A DNA stretch of 64,000 bases, from positions 8,184,001 to 8,248,000 of the forward strand of contig NZ_CP107796.1 of NCBI RefSeq assembly GCF_036345995.1, in the 5' to 3' direction. This document shows, piece by piece, positions 41,791 to 50,368 of this stretch; position 1 is the stretch's first letter, and every line of letters starts with the position of its first letter. The notes under the pieces are model-generated. The model was not told the origin of the DNA. It was given only the letters and a program-made list of their open reading frames with translations, and did no database searches. This stretch comes from Streptomyces sp. NBC_00557 (GTDB lineage: Bacteria > Actinomycetota > Actinomycetes > Streptomycetales > Streptomycetaceae). A program made the translations under genes and the position numbers.

Positions 41791-43004
41791 ACGGCGGCTT
41801 CAGGACCCGAGGAAGGGGACTGCGCCAGGTAGATGCCGCCGCCCGCCGCGGCAAGCGCCACCAGCGTCACCCCCGCAATGAGCCCGGCCCGGCGGATTCT
41901 GGGCCGTGGCGGACGGAGCCGCAGCAGGGCCTCGTCCCCTTCGTGCGGCAGGGATTCCGGGGGCGGGCGGGTCGGTTCCTCCAGCTCGGCCGGCAATAGG
42001 ACCTCGGCCGGCAACACGACCTCGGTCGGCGCGGCCGGTTCCTGGGGGCACGGCGGCTTCGGGGCGGAGGGCAGCTCGGGCGGCGGCACCTCCGGGGAGG
42101 GAACCGGTTCCTGTATGGGGGAGGGGTGGGGCTGGTCGGCGATGCAGGCGAGCCGCCGGGCGGCCTCCTCACCGTCCATCCTGTCCGCGGGGTCCTTGGC
42201 CAGCAGCCCGACGAGGACCGGGGTCAGCTCCGTCGCCCGGCGCGGTGGCCTCGGGGACTCGAACAGCAGCGCGCTCAGTGAGGTGAGGGCGGTGTCGCGG
42301 TCGAAGGGACCCACCCCCTCGAGGGCGTAGTACAGGGTGGCCCCGAGCGAGAACAGGTCGGCGGCAGGGGTGGGGGGCTGACTGTTGGCCCGCTCCGGGG
42401 CCATGAACCGCGGCGTCCCGAGGATCTCCAGGGTGGCGGTCAGGCGGTCCTCCCCGGAGCTCGGCTCCAGCGCGAGGCCGTAGTCGGCGAGCATCACCCG
42501 GCCGCCGCCCTCCGTCGGATAGGCGGGCTGGGGCTCCGGATGGGTCAGCAGGATGTTCGCCGGTTTGACGTCTCGGTGCAGGACACCGAGCCGGTGTCCC
42601 TCCAGCAGGGCGTCGAGGACCGCCAGACCGATCCGGGCGACGTCGCGGGGCGGCAGCGGCCCCCGCTCTCGCACCACCGCCTCGAGGTCCATGGCGTCGG
42701 GGACGTATTCCATGACGATCCACGGCAGGCCGTCCTCTTCCACGATGTCGTGCACGGTGACGACATGCGGATGGTTGCGCAGCCGGGCGGCGTGCCGGGC
42801 CTCGCCGCGGGCCCTCGCGATCCGGGAGCCCATCTCGCACTCGGGGACGTCCGGCGGCAGAATGATCTCCTTGAGCGCGACCTCGCAGGCCAGTTCCTGG
42901 TCGTACGCCAGCCACACACGTCCCATGCCGCCGGTGCCGAGCCGACGCAGAAGCCGGTAACGTCCGGTGATCACGCGCCCGGCGGCCTCTTGCGCTCCTG
43001 TCAT
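40893..43004 (-). CDS. Transmembrane Ser/Thr protein kinase with seven-repeat extracellular beta-propeller
   Basis: 703 residues from the ATG at 43004 (GGAAGAAGAG box), TAG stop. Kinase domain ~15-290: Gly loop LGTGGMGRVW (22-31), catalytic Lys45 in ALKEI, HRDVKPAN (143-150), metal-binding DYG (174-176, replacing DFG), APE in FMAPE. A Pro/Glu-rich juxtamembrane segment spans ~292-370 and one transmembrane helix ~374-394. The outer part is seven repeats of 43 residues (GVAVSPDGRRAYxxNxGSxS, VSVIDTATN.TVGNPI.VG), a YVTN/NHL-type propeller. The last unit stops after its third strand, and the first strand is supplied from before repeat 1, as in propeller Velcro closure. This is PknD-like architecture: an outside sensor signalling to an inside kinase. 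Confidence 0.93.
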   Translation of the reverse strand: MTGAQEAAGRVITGRYRLLRRLGTGGMGRVWLAYDQELACEVALKEIILPPDVPECEMGSRIARARGEARHAARLRNHPHVVTVHDIVEEDGLPWIVMEYVPDAMDLEAVVRERGPLPPRDVARIGLAVLDALLEGHRLGVLHRDVKPANILLTHPEPQPAYPTEGGGRVMLADYGLALEPSSGEDRLTATLEILGTPRFMAPERANSQPPTPAADLFSLGATLYYALEGVGPFDRDTALTSLSALLFESPRPPRRATELTPVLVGLLAKDPADRMDGEEAARRLACIADQPHPSPIQEPVPSPEVPPPELPSAPKPPCPQEPAAPTEVVLPAEVLLPAELEEPTRPPPESLPHEGDEALLRLRPPRPRIRRAGLIAGVTLVALAAAGGGIYLAQSPSSGPEAAVPSVSSIQVGNSPGGVAVSPDGRRAYATNYFGPASVSVIDTATNRTVGNPIEVGSKPQGVVVSPDGRRAYVANSGSASVSVIDTATNRTVGKPIGVGKNPIRLAVSPDGRRTYTANAGSDSVSVIDTATNHTAGNPIPVGDDPQGLAISPDGRRAYTVNAGSDSVSVIDTATNHTAGNPIEVGKNPVGVAVSPDGRRAYTVNAGSDSVSVIDTATNHTVGNPIEVGKNPVGVAVSPDGRRAYAANAGSDSVSVIDTATNHTVGNPIVVDEYPVWVAVSHDGRRAYAANAGSDSVSVIKI

Positions 43005-43450
43005 GGCACTCTTCTTCCAGGACGGCCGACAGGGGGTCCTCGGCGAGCGCTTAACGGGCCCTCTCCACGTATCGCACATCGCCCGAAGCGCGGCAAGTCA
43101 CCCAGAACGGGTATAGCGCGGCTCGCGTATCCGCGTGCGTGGTTCACGCCCGCCGCAGACCTGGTCGGCGGCCACCCGGACCGGACGTCCCGCTTTGCGA
43201 GCTTGCTCAGCCGTCGCGTCGGCCGGCCGGGTTTGGAAGGCGAGGGTGCACCGACCGCCTCGTCCTCGACGGTGTCTACCTGCTCCTGCCGGCCGGCGAG
43301 TGTGTGGCGCCGGCGGAGCACAACGGCGCCGGGGAGACGAGCCCGCCGGCGCGTGGGAAACCTCGCTGACACTTCGCGGCGAGCTTCAAGGCGGGTGTCA
43401 GGCAGCAGAGTGACCGGCCTGAACCCTTGCGAGGGGGGCCGGAGCGCAGG
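43005..43450. other. Gap upstream of the kinase gene
   Basis: Holds the kinase promoter region; otherwise no gene recognised. Frames on both strands are Arg-rich shadows. Confidence 0.3.
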
Positions 43451-43914
43451 CGACTGATCGTCCGCCGCGTCAAGCCCTCGAGTCGGCAGCTGAAGGGGCT
43501 GACCGGCTTCGAGGAGAGGACCGGCTGGCGCTACTCGATGACGGCGAGGAACATTCCGGCCCCTGCGGGGCACCGCCGGCTCCTGCCAAAGCCGGTCCTC
43601 GACGCCCTGCGCCGCGACCACGCCGAGGTCGAAGCCCGCATCCGCACCAGCAAGTCCATGGGCCTGCGCAACCTGCCCTCACAGTCATGGCACATCGATG
43701 CGGCATGGATGCTCGCCGCGGACCTCGCCTGCGACCTCGAGACCTGGCTGGGTCTGCTGGCCCTGCACGACAGCGAGGACCTGGCCGACGCCGAACAGGA
43801 CGCCAAGCGGTTCCGTCTCAAGCGCCTGCCGGCCCGCCTGGCCGCGACGCTCGCCGTCGCCACGTGCGCATCGAGCCCACCTGGCCCTGGGCATCGGCGT
43901 TCACCACCAGCTGA
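43451..43914 (+). pseudogene. C-terminal part of an IS1380-type transposase
   Basis: The frame reads RLIVRRVKPSSRQLKGLTGF then ERTGWRYSMTARNIP, then RRDHAEVEARIRTSKSMGLR with NLPSQSWHIDAAWMLAADLA, then DLADAEQDAKRFRLKRLPAR. After a frame change near 43865 it ends HVRIEPTWPWASAFTTS and a stop. This follows the IS1380 order closely (..RD.A.VE.RIRT.K..GL.NLP.....N..W.LA..LA..L..W). The N-terminal half is absent and the end is frameshifted. Confidence 0.8.
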
Positions 43915-44586
43915 AGTCGGCTCGGCCGCCTGCCAGCTGCCACCCTCGACCCGGCCACCACCCCGACGAGGACCATGAAGGAGGACACCCAGCAGCCTCC
44001 GGGCCCGTGGCGCCCGGCGCAGCCGCCGCGTCACGCGACCCGTCCTTCACCGGCCAAGGACATTACGGGCGAACCGCCGGACCGGTCGTCAGGCAGACCC
44101 CGCCGGCGAATGAGACCGGTGCAGGAACAGCGCTTGAAAAGCAGATTTCCTCTGGATGATGAGGGGCTGGCTGCCGAAGGTCGAAGACAGCTCGGTCGCC
44201 GCAGCTGCCGGTCAGCTCGACCAGCCGCGACAGTCCCTCATTGCCGATAATCGGCGTGCTCAGATTTTGGCCAAGACGACGGCGGGGGCAGCGAGAGCGG
44301 TGTAGCAGAACCGGGAACGGGGTGCCGGCCTGGGCTGTCTCGGTGGCAAGCCCTGGGCAGGTGCGGCCGCCGCGGGCACCGGGTGATGTGTGCATCGGTG
44401 AGTGCTCATGGCTTTCTTCTTTCCGGGGTGCAGGGTCTTCGGCCCGGCACACGGGTTGGTGAGTGTTCGTCGTGCGCCGGGCCGGCCGCATCGCGAGGGA
44501 TGAGGAAAAGCACCGCGGTGGGGTTCGTGTCCTCCGGGGTTTTTGCATCGAGTCTCCCCGGCCGAAAATCGCCGGGGAATGAGGAA
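43915..44586. other. 672-bp gap right of the IS1380 remnant
   Basis: No intact gene. The first part may include the IS1380 right end. A minus-strand stretch (about 44170-44250, NEGLSRLVELTGSCGDRAVF) looks coding-like but is isolated. Confidence 0.3.
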
Positions 44587-45900
44587 TCACGGCTCGACAA
44601 GCGCAGTGGTCGAGATTGCCGGAGATGCCGTGTCCGGCGCCGTCACTACTGGTGCCCCGCCGGTGCGGCCAGGGCCGCCGTGGTCGTCGCCCTCCTGGTG
44701 GCGCCGCCCGTGCCGAGGGCCGTATCCGCGCCGCAGCGCCAGATACCTCCGCAGGCCCCTGCCGGCTTCCCGTCGTACCCGGCGCAGTACCGGGACCTGG
44801 GTGGCCCTGTGCAACTGGTAGCGCCACGGCGCTTGGGCCCCCTGCCGCATCGACATCGCGTAGGCGAAGTCCACCAGATCCTGCTCAAGGTAATGGTCGA
44901 GATGCTCGAACCAGGCCATGCTCGTGCGGGCCGCGGCCTGCACGGGATGGAGCGCGGCCCGGCGGCGCTCGTCGTAGGCCTGCACAGCGGCAGACAGCTC
45001 CGCCTCCGTATACAGGCTGTGCGCGAGCTCGATCGCATCCAGCAGCGCCAGCCGGGTGCCCGAGCCCAGGGTGTAGTGGGTGGTGTGAGCGGCATCCCCC
45101 AGCAGCACCACGTTGTCGTGGCACCACGTGGCGTTGCGTACCTCGGCGAAGTGCTGCCAGCGTGCCGGCTCCCCCCGGGACTGGCCCAACAGGGCGTGGC
45201 CGTCCAGAGCGGAGGCGAAGATCTGTTCCAGCAACCGCACACCGTCGGGGGTGTCGAGCGTATCGAGCCCCAGCCCCCGCCAGGTCTCTGGGGCGCACTC
45301 GACGACGCATGTGCTGATTTCCGCGCTCGAGGGGTAGGCGTAGAACCAGATCCACCCGGCCGGGGTCGGTTCGAAGGCGAAGGTGAAGCGGGGCAACACC
45401 TTGTCGGTGCCCAGCCATATGTAGGGGTTGCGGCCGACTTCCAGGCGGGTGCCGAAGTGGTCGCCGTGCAACTGGCGCACCCGGCTGTTGGCCCCGTCGC
45501 AGGCGACGATCAAGTCGGCGTCGGCCAGCTCGGCAAGGTCGTCGACCTTGCGGCGGTGCTGGACGTCCACCCCCAGCTCGGTCGCCCGTCGGGTGAGGAT
45601 GTCGAGCAGGGTGGCGCGGGCGATGCTGTAGCCGTACCGGCCCAGATACGCGGCCTGATCCCCGCGGCGGACCTCCTGGTCTTGCCACAGGGCCGAGGCC
45701 GCACGTACCGCCTGGGCGCTGTCGGGGTCGTTGCGGTAGAGGTGGTCGAGCAGGTCTTCCCCAAACCCCACGCCCCAGCCGTAGGTGGCCCCCGGCGGGT
45801 CGCGTTCGATGACGGTGATGTCATGGCCGGCATCCCGGCGCTTGGCTGCGATCGCGAAGTACAACGCGCCGGGTCCACCGCCGACGCACACGATCTTCAT
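44587..45900 (-). CDS. FAD-dependent monooxygenase (anthraniloyl-/salicylyl-CoA hydroxylase-like)
   Basis: 437 residues from the ATG at 45900 (weak GGGA box). It opens MKIVCVGGGPGALYFAIAAK with RRDAGHDITVIERDPPGATY and GWGVGFGEDLLDHLYRNDPD. This is the N-terminal pattern of flavin monooxygenases acting on anthraniloyl-CoA, salicylyl-CoA and similar compounds. The FAD loop reads GGGPGAL where GGGPAGL is usual. The DG motif DLIVACDGANSRVR and second FAD motif VLLGDAAHTTHYTLGSGTRL are present. Known anthraniloyl-CoA enzymes are fused to an OYE domain; this one is the stand-alone oxygenase. No CoA ligase is adjacent. The last ~45 residues are Arg/Gly/Thr-rich and may be dispensable. Confidence 0.85.
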   Translation of the reverse strand: MKIVCVGGGPGALYFAIAAKRRDAGHDITVIERDPPGATYGWGVGFGEDLLDHLYRNDPDSAQAVRAASALWQDQEVRRGDQAAYLGRYGYSIARATLLDILTRRATELGVDVQHRRKVDDLAELADADLIVACDGANSRVRQLHGDHFGTRLEVGRNPYIWLGTDKVLPRFTFAFEPTPAGWIWFYAYPSSAEISTCVVECAPETWRGLGLDTLDTPDGVRLLEQIFASALDGHALLGQSRGEPARWQHFAEVRNATWCHDNVVLLGDAAHTTHYTLGSGTRLALLDAIELAHSLYTEAELSAAVQAYDERRRAALHPVQAAARTSMAWFEHLDHYLEQDLVDFAYAMSMRQGAQAPWRYQLHRATQVPVLRRVRREAGRGLRRYLALRRGYGPRHGRRHQEGDDHGGPGRTGGAPVVTAPDTASPAISTTALVEP

Positions 45901-46324
45901 GGGGTGTCCCGTTCTGGCTGCGCGGCCGGGCGGCCGCGTCGCGGCTGCGGCACCCTGGTGCGCGGTCTGTGCCGGGTTGGGGCCGCCCAGCGGCGGAAGG
46001 GCGGTCCCGGCCGGCGTCCCCTGCCGGTCGGGTCCTTGGAGTAGCGGTCGCATGGGTTCCTCTTCCTGGGCTGAGTGTCTGGGTTGACTCGGTGGGCTGA
46101 GTCCTGGCGCCTGGGGGTCGGTGCGCGCCCGAGGGCACAGAAGGGGGCCGGGCCTGTGCCCGGCACCGGGCGCGCGGGTGCGGCGATCTCACACCTGAGG
46201 TGCGTCTGCCGCACCCACGCCCGGGCCTTGGCGATCTGACCGGGGTCTCCTCGTGGCCGGTCAGGCGCCGCCTTGGAATGCTGCGGGAGTCAGGGCAGCG
46301 TGGGTCCTGCACGCGCCGGGCCGG
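45901..46324. other. Gap upstream of the monooxygenase
   Basis: The promoter of the monooxygenase is expected here. A long open frame upstream of the chosen start is Pro/Arg/Thr-rich and looks non-coding. No other gene. Confidence 0.3.
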
Positions 46325-46606
46325 CTACCCCCAGCCGCAGTCCCCCCAGCCACCGCAGTCCCCCCAGCCACCCCAGTCGCCCCAGCCGCCGTGGTGACAC
46401 CAGCCGTCATCGCCCCAGCCGCCCCAGCCACCGTGGTGACCCCAGCCGTCGTCGCCCCAGCCGCCCCAGCTGCTGACGCTTGCCACGGTGTCGGCGTGGG
46501 TCGTGGCGGGTGCGGCCTGCGCGGCGGCGCCGCCGCCCAGGAGGGCACCTGCGGCGGCTACGGTGATGGCCGCGACCTTGGCGATCTTCTTCTTCGTTCG
46601 AAACAC
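46325..46606 (-). CDS. Secreted Gly/Trp/Asp/His-rich repeat peptide
   Basis: 93 residues from the GTG at 46606, preceded by AAGAAGGACAG. A basic start (FRTKKKIAKVAA) leads into a signal peptide ending GGGAAAQAA. The mature ~50 residues are almost entirely Gly, Trp, Asp, His and Cys in short repeats: GGWGDDGWGHHGG, GGWGDDGWCHHGG, WGDWGGWGDCGG, WGDCGWG. Two HH pairs, several DD/DC pairs and three Cys could bind metal or crosslink; the Trp/Gly repeats suggest a surface or matrix peptide. It is not a chaplin (no chaplin domain) and I know no close family. An earlier in-frame ATG (46693) would put 29 hydrophilic residues before the signal. Confidence 0.6.
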   Translation of the reverse strand: MFRTKKKIAKVAAITVAAAGALLGGGAAAQAAPATTHADTVASVSSWGGWGDDGWGHHGGWGGWGDDGWCHHGGWGDWGGWGDCGGWGDCGWG

Positions 46607-47282
46607 GATCTGTCCTTCTTCCGGTGGATGAGCCTCACCCCGGATCGGTGAGGTCGTGTTTCGAGTAAGCCCAACCGGGCTGTGCGTCGTCATGCCACTG
46701 AATGACGCGACTTGACACTCAAGAATGATCTTGATAAAAGGTCCGCGTCCGGCGCAGGCCAGCCCGGTGCTCAGCCCCGTGACAGTCCTGCCGGCCCTGG
46801 GACGGGCCCCTCGAGACGCCGGCCCCGTAGACCAGCCGGACGGTCACCGCCGCTGGGAGCTTCGCTACGACATGAGCCTGACTTCCGTTGCCGGCGAGAT
46901 GCCTGAGACTTGAACCCGCGGACGAGGAGCCCGTCTCGTCATCCTCAACACGCAACCCGCCCACGCAGCCAAGCACTCAAGGCCAAGGTCACACCCATGC
47001 CTGAGGGCGCGGACCCTCCTCGGTCTGATGCCGCGTCAGTTCAGCGAACCGATGACCGCCCTGTGCCACGAAGACGCCGGCGCCGAGGCCGAGCGGGCAC
47101 ACTCCTGCCCTAGGCGAGGCCCTAGCCTATGAGTTGCGTGGTCAGGTCGCCGCCGAGCGCCCAAAGCCGCAGTCGGCCCACTCGAGGCGACGCCGCCGGG
47201 GGTTTCTGCAGGTCCGCGTCTCGGCCCTACGTGGACCACGCACGGCGTGGGCGAGCAAGAGCTCATGAAAGGATCTGACTGG
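46607..47282. other. 676-bp gap, no gene seen
   Basis: The left end should contain the promoter of the Gly/Trp-rich peptide gene. The rest has only short Arg/Pro-rich frames on both strands and no recognisable domain or strong hairpin. Confidence 0.3.
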
Positions 47283-48044
47283 CTACTCCTCGGGCTCCCA
47301 GGCGATCAGCTGCTCGAACACCTGCTGGTCGCCCACGATCTTCAGGTCGCTCAGCGTGAGGCGGCCCCAGACGAAGAGGAGCAGCTGCTCGGCCGTGCCC
47401 GTGGCCGAAGCGGAGGCGGGCGCGGCGTCGTCCGTGAGGGGTGCGGGCCAGGCGCCGGTGCCGTCCAGCGAGAGGAGCCAGGAGCGGTCCTCGGTGGCGT
47501 GGTAGTGGATGGTTGCGGCCTCGTGCGGCCAGGCCGCCGGGGTGGAGTTGCAGGTGTCGAGAAACTCGGCCACGCCGTCGATCGCGACGTCCACCGGCAT
47601 CGGCTGCACGGCGCCTGCGGCGAGCTGGGCGTCGTAGGTGTGCACCAGCACCTCGTGCACCCGGCGCCGGGCAACGCCCCAGGCATTCGCCGGCGACACG
47701 CCGGCGCGCCACCACGTCCAGCACTCGCGCTCCGGGCCAGCCTCGCGCAGCGCACTCAGCAGCAGCGCGTTCGACTCGGCGTACCAGGCCAGCAGCGCCT
47801 CGAGCTCGCGCGGCACCTCTGCGGCATGCTTGGCCGGCGGAGCCTCGGCCGGGCCCGCGGCGACGATCGCGGCCCACCAGCGCTGGCCCGTACCCAGGTG
47901 CTGCACCAGATCGAACAACGTCCACTCGGGGCAGGACGGCACCGGCGCGTCAAGGCTGGGCGCGGCGGCAACCGCACTGCGGAACGCGGCCGACCGCTCG
48001 TCGATCAGTTGCAGCAGGGCGGAATACTCAAGACTCTCTGTCAC
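47283..48044 (-). CDS. Maleylpyruvate isomerase-family protein (DinB-like, mycothiol-dependent type)
   Basis: 253 residues from a GTG start at 48044. The N-terminal four-helix DinB/MDMPI domain contains VPSCPEWTLFDLVQHLGTGQ, with a metal-ligand His in LVQHLG, and further His ligands in RRRVHEVLVHTYDAQ. The C-terminal domain ends with LLLFVWGRLTLSDLKIVGD, typical of the TIGR03083 group. Such proteins use a metal and often mycothiol for transfer or isomerisation reactions; most members have no proven substrate. No aromatic-degradation genes flank it, so a maleylpyruvate role is unproven. Confidence 0.85.
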   Translation of the reverse strand: MTESLEYSALLQLIDERSAAFRSAVAAAPSLDAPVPSCPEWTLFDLVQHLGTGQRWWAAIVAAGPAEAPPAKHAAEVPRELEALLAWYAESNALLLSALREAGPERECWTWWRAGVSPANAWGVARRRVHEVLVHTYDAQLAAGAVQPMPVDVAIDGVAEFLDTCNSTPAAWPHEAATIHYHATEDRSWLLSLDGTGAWPAPLTDDAAPASASATGTAEQLLLFVWGRLTLSDLKIVGDQQVFEQLIAWEPEE

Positions 48045-48211
48045 ATCGCTTGCCTATCACCCCAGCTCAGCCGACTGCACCCTATTTTCCAGGTCGTCAG
48101 CTGCGGGAGTTGGAGCACCTGATAGAAAGCCTGGTCGTAGTCATATCCCCTTCGTGACTGGCTCGTTGAACGAGTCATGGGGAAGAGGCTGCCACTGACG
48201 ACCGTGGTTAC

Positions 48212-48391
48212 GTGCAGGGCATCCTGTTCGCGCTGCACACCGGGATCCAGTGGGAGTGGCTGCCGGAGCGCGGCTTCGGGTCCGCGATGACGTGCTGGCG
48301 CCGGCTGGGGGACTCGCACGAGGCCAGGGTGTGGGACCGGCTGCACCAGGTGCTGTTGACCCAGCTGCACCGCCGGCAGGTTCGCTTCGCG
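48212..48391 (+). pseudogene. N-terminal fragment of an IS5-type (DUF4096) transposase
   Basis: MQGILFALHTGIQWEWLPER, GFGSAMTCWRRLGDSHEARV, WDRLHQVLLTQL matches the DUF4096 part of IS5-family transposases (..GILFVLRTGIQWE.LP...G.GSGMTCWRRLRDW..AGVWD.LH..LL..L). The preceding insertion-site helix and the DDE domain are missing. Confidence 0.8.
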
Positions 48392-48404
48392 GCGCGGCTA
48401 CCGC

Positions 48405-48600
48405 TGTTGTCGCGGGGAAGAGGCCCTTCCAGGACGGCGTGCGGTTCCTCGACTGCCACCTGCAGCGCCCCCAGGAACTCCTGGTCGCTTGTTCGGCATC
48501 CGCGGCGATCTGCCCGGCGGGCAGATCGAGCCTGATGAAGGGGAAGCCGATGAATCGGTCAGGATGTGCTGTGACAGCGGCGTCGAGTTCCTGCCATGCG
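48405..48600 (-). pseudogene. Fragment of a metal-dependent amidohydrolase
   Basis: On the strand opposite the IS5 fragment, the frame reads AWQELDAAVTAHPDRFIGFP then FIRLDLPAGQIAADAEQA. After a frame change comes QEFLGALQVAVEEPHAVLEG. This resembles the amidohydrolase_2 segment (..ND.LA.AVAAHPDRF.GFA.LPL.DP..A..EL.RA). Short and frameshifted. Confidence 0.45.
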
Positions 48601-48707
48601 GTTGGGGGCCGTCGCGGCCACTCGGGTGACACCGCGCCGCCCGCCGACTGCACGCCACACTGCGCTGCTTCCTGACGTGGCATCGGTGGCCGCCCAGCGG
48701 CCACCCT

Positions 48708-49673
48708 TCAGGCGGTGAGGCTGAAGAGGGCGATCAGGGCCGCGTAGCAGGCCAGTATCAGCGCGGTGCCCGCCAGCTGGGTGCGGCGGCCGAGCGCCCG
48801 GTCGGGCAGCAGCCAGAAGGCGAGGACGCGGTTGACCAAGGGCATCAGCAGCCAGGTCAGAATCGACACGCTCAGCACGTTGCCGATGAACAGGCCGAGG
48901 TATCCGGCGACACCGGCGTGGGTCAGCGCGCTGCCCACTGTCAGGTTGAGCACCATCACGGTGGGGTAGAGCGCGAGGAGGACGGTCATGGCCTGCTTCC
49001 AGCCGGGCGGCATCTCGTCGCGTGCCTCCGACCCGAAACGGAACCAGCCGCTGAAGGCGGAGTCGACCTTGCGCACGTCGTAGCCGGCGAAGTACTTGCG
49101 GCCCTCGTCCAGGAGTTTCCTGCGGATGTCCGACTCCAGCCACTGGTCAAGGTGTTCGCGGGTGTCGAACCGGAAGACGACGACCCATCGGTCCTGGACG
49201 CCTTCCACCGGCGCGAACAGCTCCGACCCCATGAATCCGGCAAACCGCTCCTGGGCCTTGAGGATCTTCTCCTGCCAGCGCGCGAAGTCCTCTTCCCGCC
49301 CTGTCTTGACGTCATGGGAGATGACCGCCGTCACCACGTCCTGGGCTGGCGCCCCGCCGCTGAGCACCTCCTGAGTGGGGGGCTCCTCGAACAGTGGGCG
49401 GCCTCGGGCGAGCAGGTCGCGGTGGGTGGCCGACCCCAACCACGCGCGGAGTTGGTCGACGCGGGAGAAGCGGAACACCACGACCCATTCGTTCTCGGCA
49501 TCGGAGGACGGGGGATAGAGCTCCGTGCCCTCAAACCCGTCCTGCTCCCGCACGGCCCGGTCAACGCTCTCCTGCCAGCGCCGGTAGTCCTCCTCCCGGC
49601 CGCTGCGGACCTTCTGACAGGTCACGACTGTGGCCCCGGCCCCGCCGGGCTCACGGTTTGCACCGGCACTCAT
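48708..49673 (-). CDS. Membrane protein with two ABM (antibiotic biosynthesis monooxygenase) domains
   Basis: 321 residues from the ATG at 49673. No SD, but TAGGCT lies 7 bases upstream, consistent with a leaderless mRNA. Residues ~14-95 and ~110-205 are two tandem ABM folds, each with VRSGREEDYRRWQE / VKTGREEDFARWQE and EWVVVFRFSRVDQLRAWLGS / RWVVVFRFDTREHLDQWLES. The last ~100 residues contain three membrane helices (VLLALYPTVMVLNLTVGSAL; GLFIGNVLSVSILTWLLM; LAGTALILACYAALIALFSL). This matches actinobacterial ABM-transmembrane proteins of unknown role. Divergent from a nucleoside deaminase gene. Confidence 0.85.
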   Translation of the reverse strand: MSAGANREPGGAGATVVTCQKVRSGREEDYRRWQESVDRAVREQDGFEGTELYPPSSDAENEWVVVFRFSRVDQLRAWLGSATHRDLLARGRPLFEEPPTQEVLSGGAPAQDVVTAVISHDVKTGREEDFARWQEKILKAQERFAGFMGSELFAPVEGVQDRWVVVFRFDTREHLDQWLESDIRRKLLDEGRKYFAGYDVRKVDSAFSGWFRFGSEARDEMPPGWKQAMTVLLALYPTVMVLNLTVGSALTHAGVAGYLGLFIGNVLSVSILTWLLMPLVNRVLAFWLLPDRALGRRTQLAGTALILACYAALIALFSLTA

Positions 49674-49768
49674 ACGGAGTAGCCTAGTTCCAGGCGGACA
49701 TTACTCGCAAAAAATAACAAACCGGAATTCTTCGCAACTGCTCTCGTTGCGTCGGACGGAGGTTTCCC

Positions 49769-50335
49769 ATGGGCCAAAAGGAATTCCTGGCCGAGGCAGT
49801 ACGGCTGGCGACCGAGTCGGTCGAGCAGGCCTGGGGTGGCCCGTTCGGCGCCGTCATCACGCAGGACGGCGAGATCGTCTCCCGTGGTCAGAACCGCGTG
49901 CTGCTCACCGGTGACCCGACGGCGCACGCCGAGGTGGAGGCGATCCGGAAAGCCGCTCAGATCCTCAACCCCCAGGCGCCCACCATTCCCCCGGACCACC
50001 AGAACGAGGGCACCCTGGCATACGTACCGCGCCCGGAGGGATCCCCCGACCCCGTGCCGGAGCGAGCCCGGATGCTCCAGGGGTGCTCGATCTACATCAG
50101 CGGCGCGCCGTGTCCGATGTGTATGAGCGCCATCTACTGGTCGCGTATCGACGCGGTCTACTTCGCCTGCGATCTGGACGCCACCCGAGAGATCGGCTTC
50201 GACGATGCCTTCCAGTACGAGGACTTCCAAAAGCCCCTGGACAAGCGGCGGATCCACGTCGAGCAGATCTATCCGGAGCTGGGTGCCAAGGCGTACGCGG
50301 CATGGTCGCACAAACCCGACCGGCATCCGTACTGA
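49769..50335 (+). CDS. Nucleoside/guanine deaminase (CMP/dCMP deaminase fold)
   Basis: 188 residues, ATG at 49769 with a GGAGG box. The zinc site is intact: HAEVEAI with the catalytic Glu, and GAPCPMCMSAIYW with the two zinc cysteines. GGPFGAVI near residue 23 and the C-terminal FDDAFQYEDFQKPLDKR fit the guanine-deaminase-like (GuaD) branch. An insertion around residues 75-105 (PPDHQNEGTLAYVPRPEGSP) is not in the short tRNA-adenosine deaminases. It probably deaminates guanine or a related purine. A flavin oxidase gene starts 33 bases after it on the same strand. Confidence 0.88.
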   Translation: MGQKEFLAEAVRLATESVEQAWGGPFGAVITQDGEIVSRGQNRVLLTGDPTAHAEVEAIRKAAQILNPQAPTIPPDHQNEGTLAYVPRPEGSPDPVPERARMLQGCSIYISGAPCPMCMSAIYWSRIDAVYFACDLDATREIGFDDAFQYEDFQKPLDKRRIHVEQIYPELGAKAYAAWSHKPDRHPY

Positions 50336-50368
50336 CGACGAAAGCCGCCCCGGCAGCTCGGCACCGTC

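Noticed and set aside
40773..41999. Long plus-strand ORF across the repeats (HRHRVRAGV-type repeats)
   Set aside because: It is the antisense shadow of the kinase propeller repeats, with no RBS and no family similarity.
46253..46651. Plus-strand ORF with PPA/VTPA repeats opposite the Gly/Trp-rich peptide
   Set aside because: It lacks a signal and RBS, whereas the minus-strand frame has both. The Pro/Ala repeats are what Gly/Trp codons give when read in reverse.
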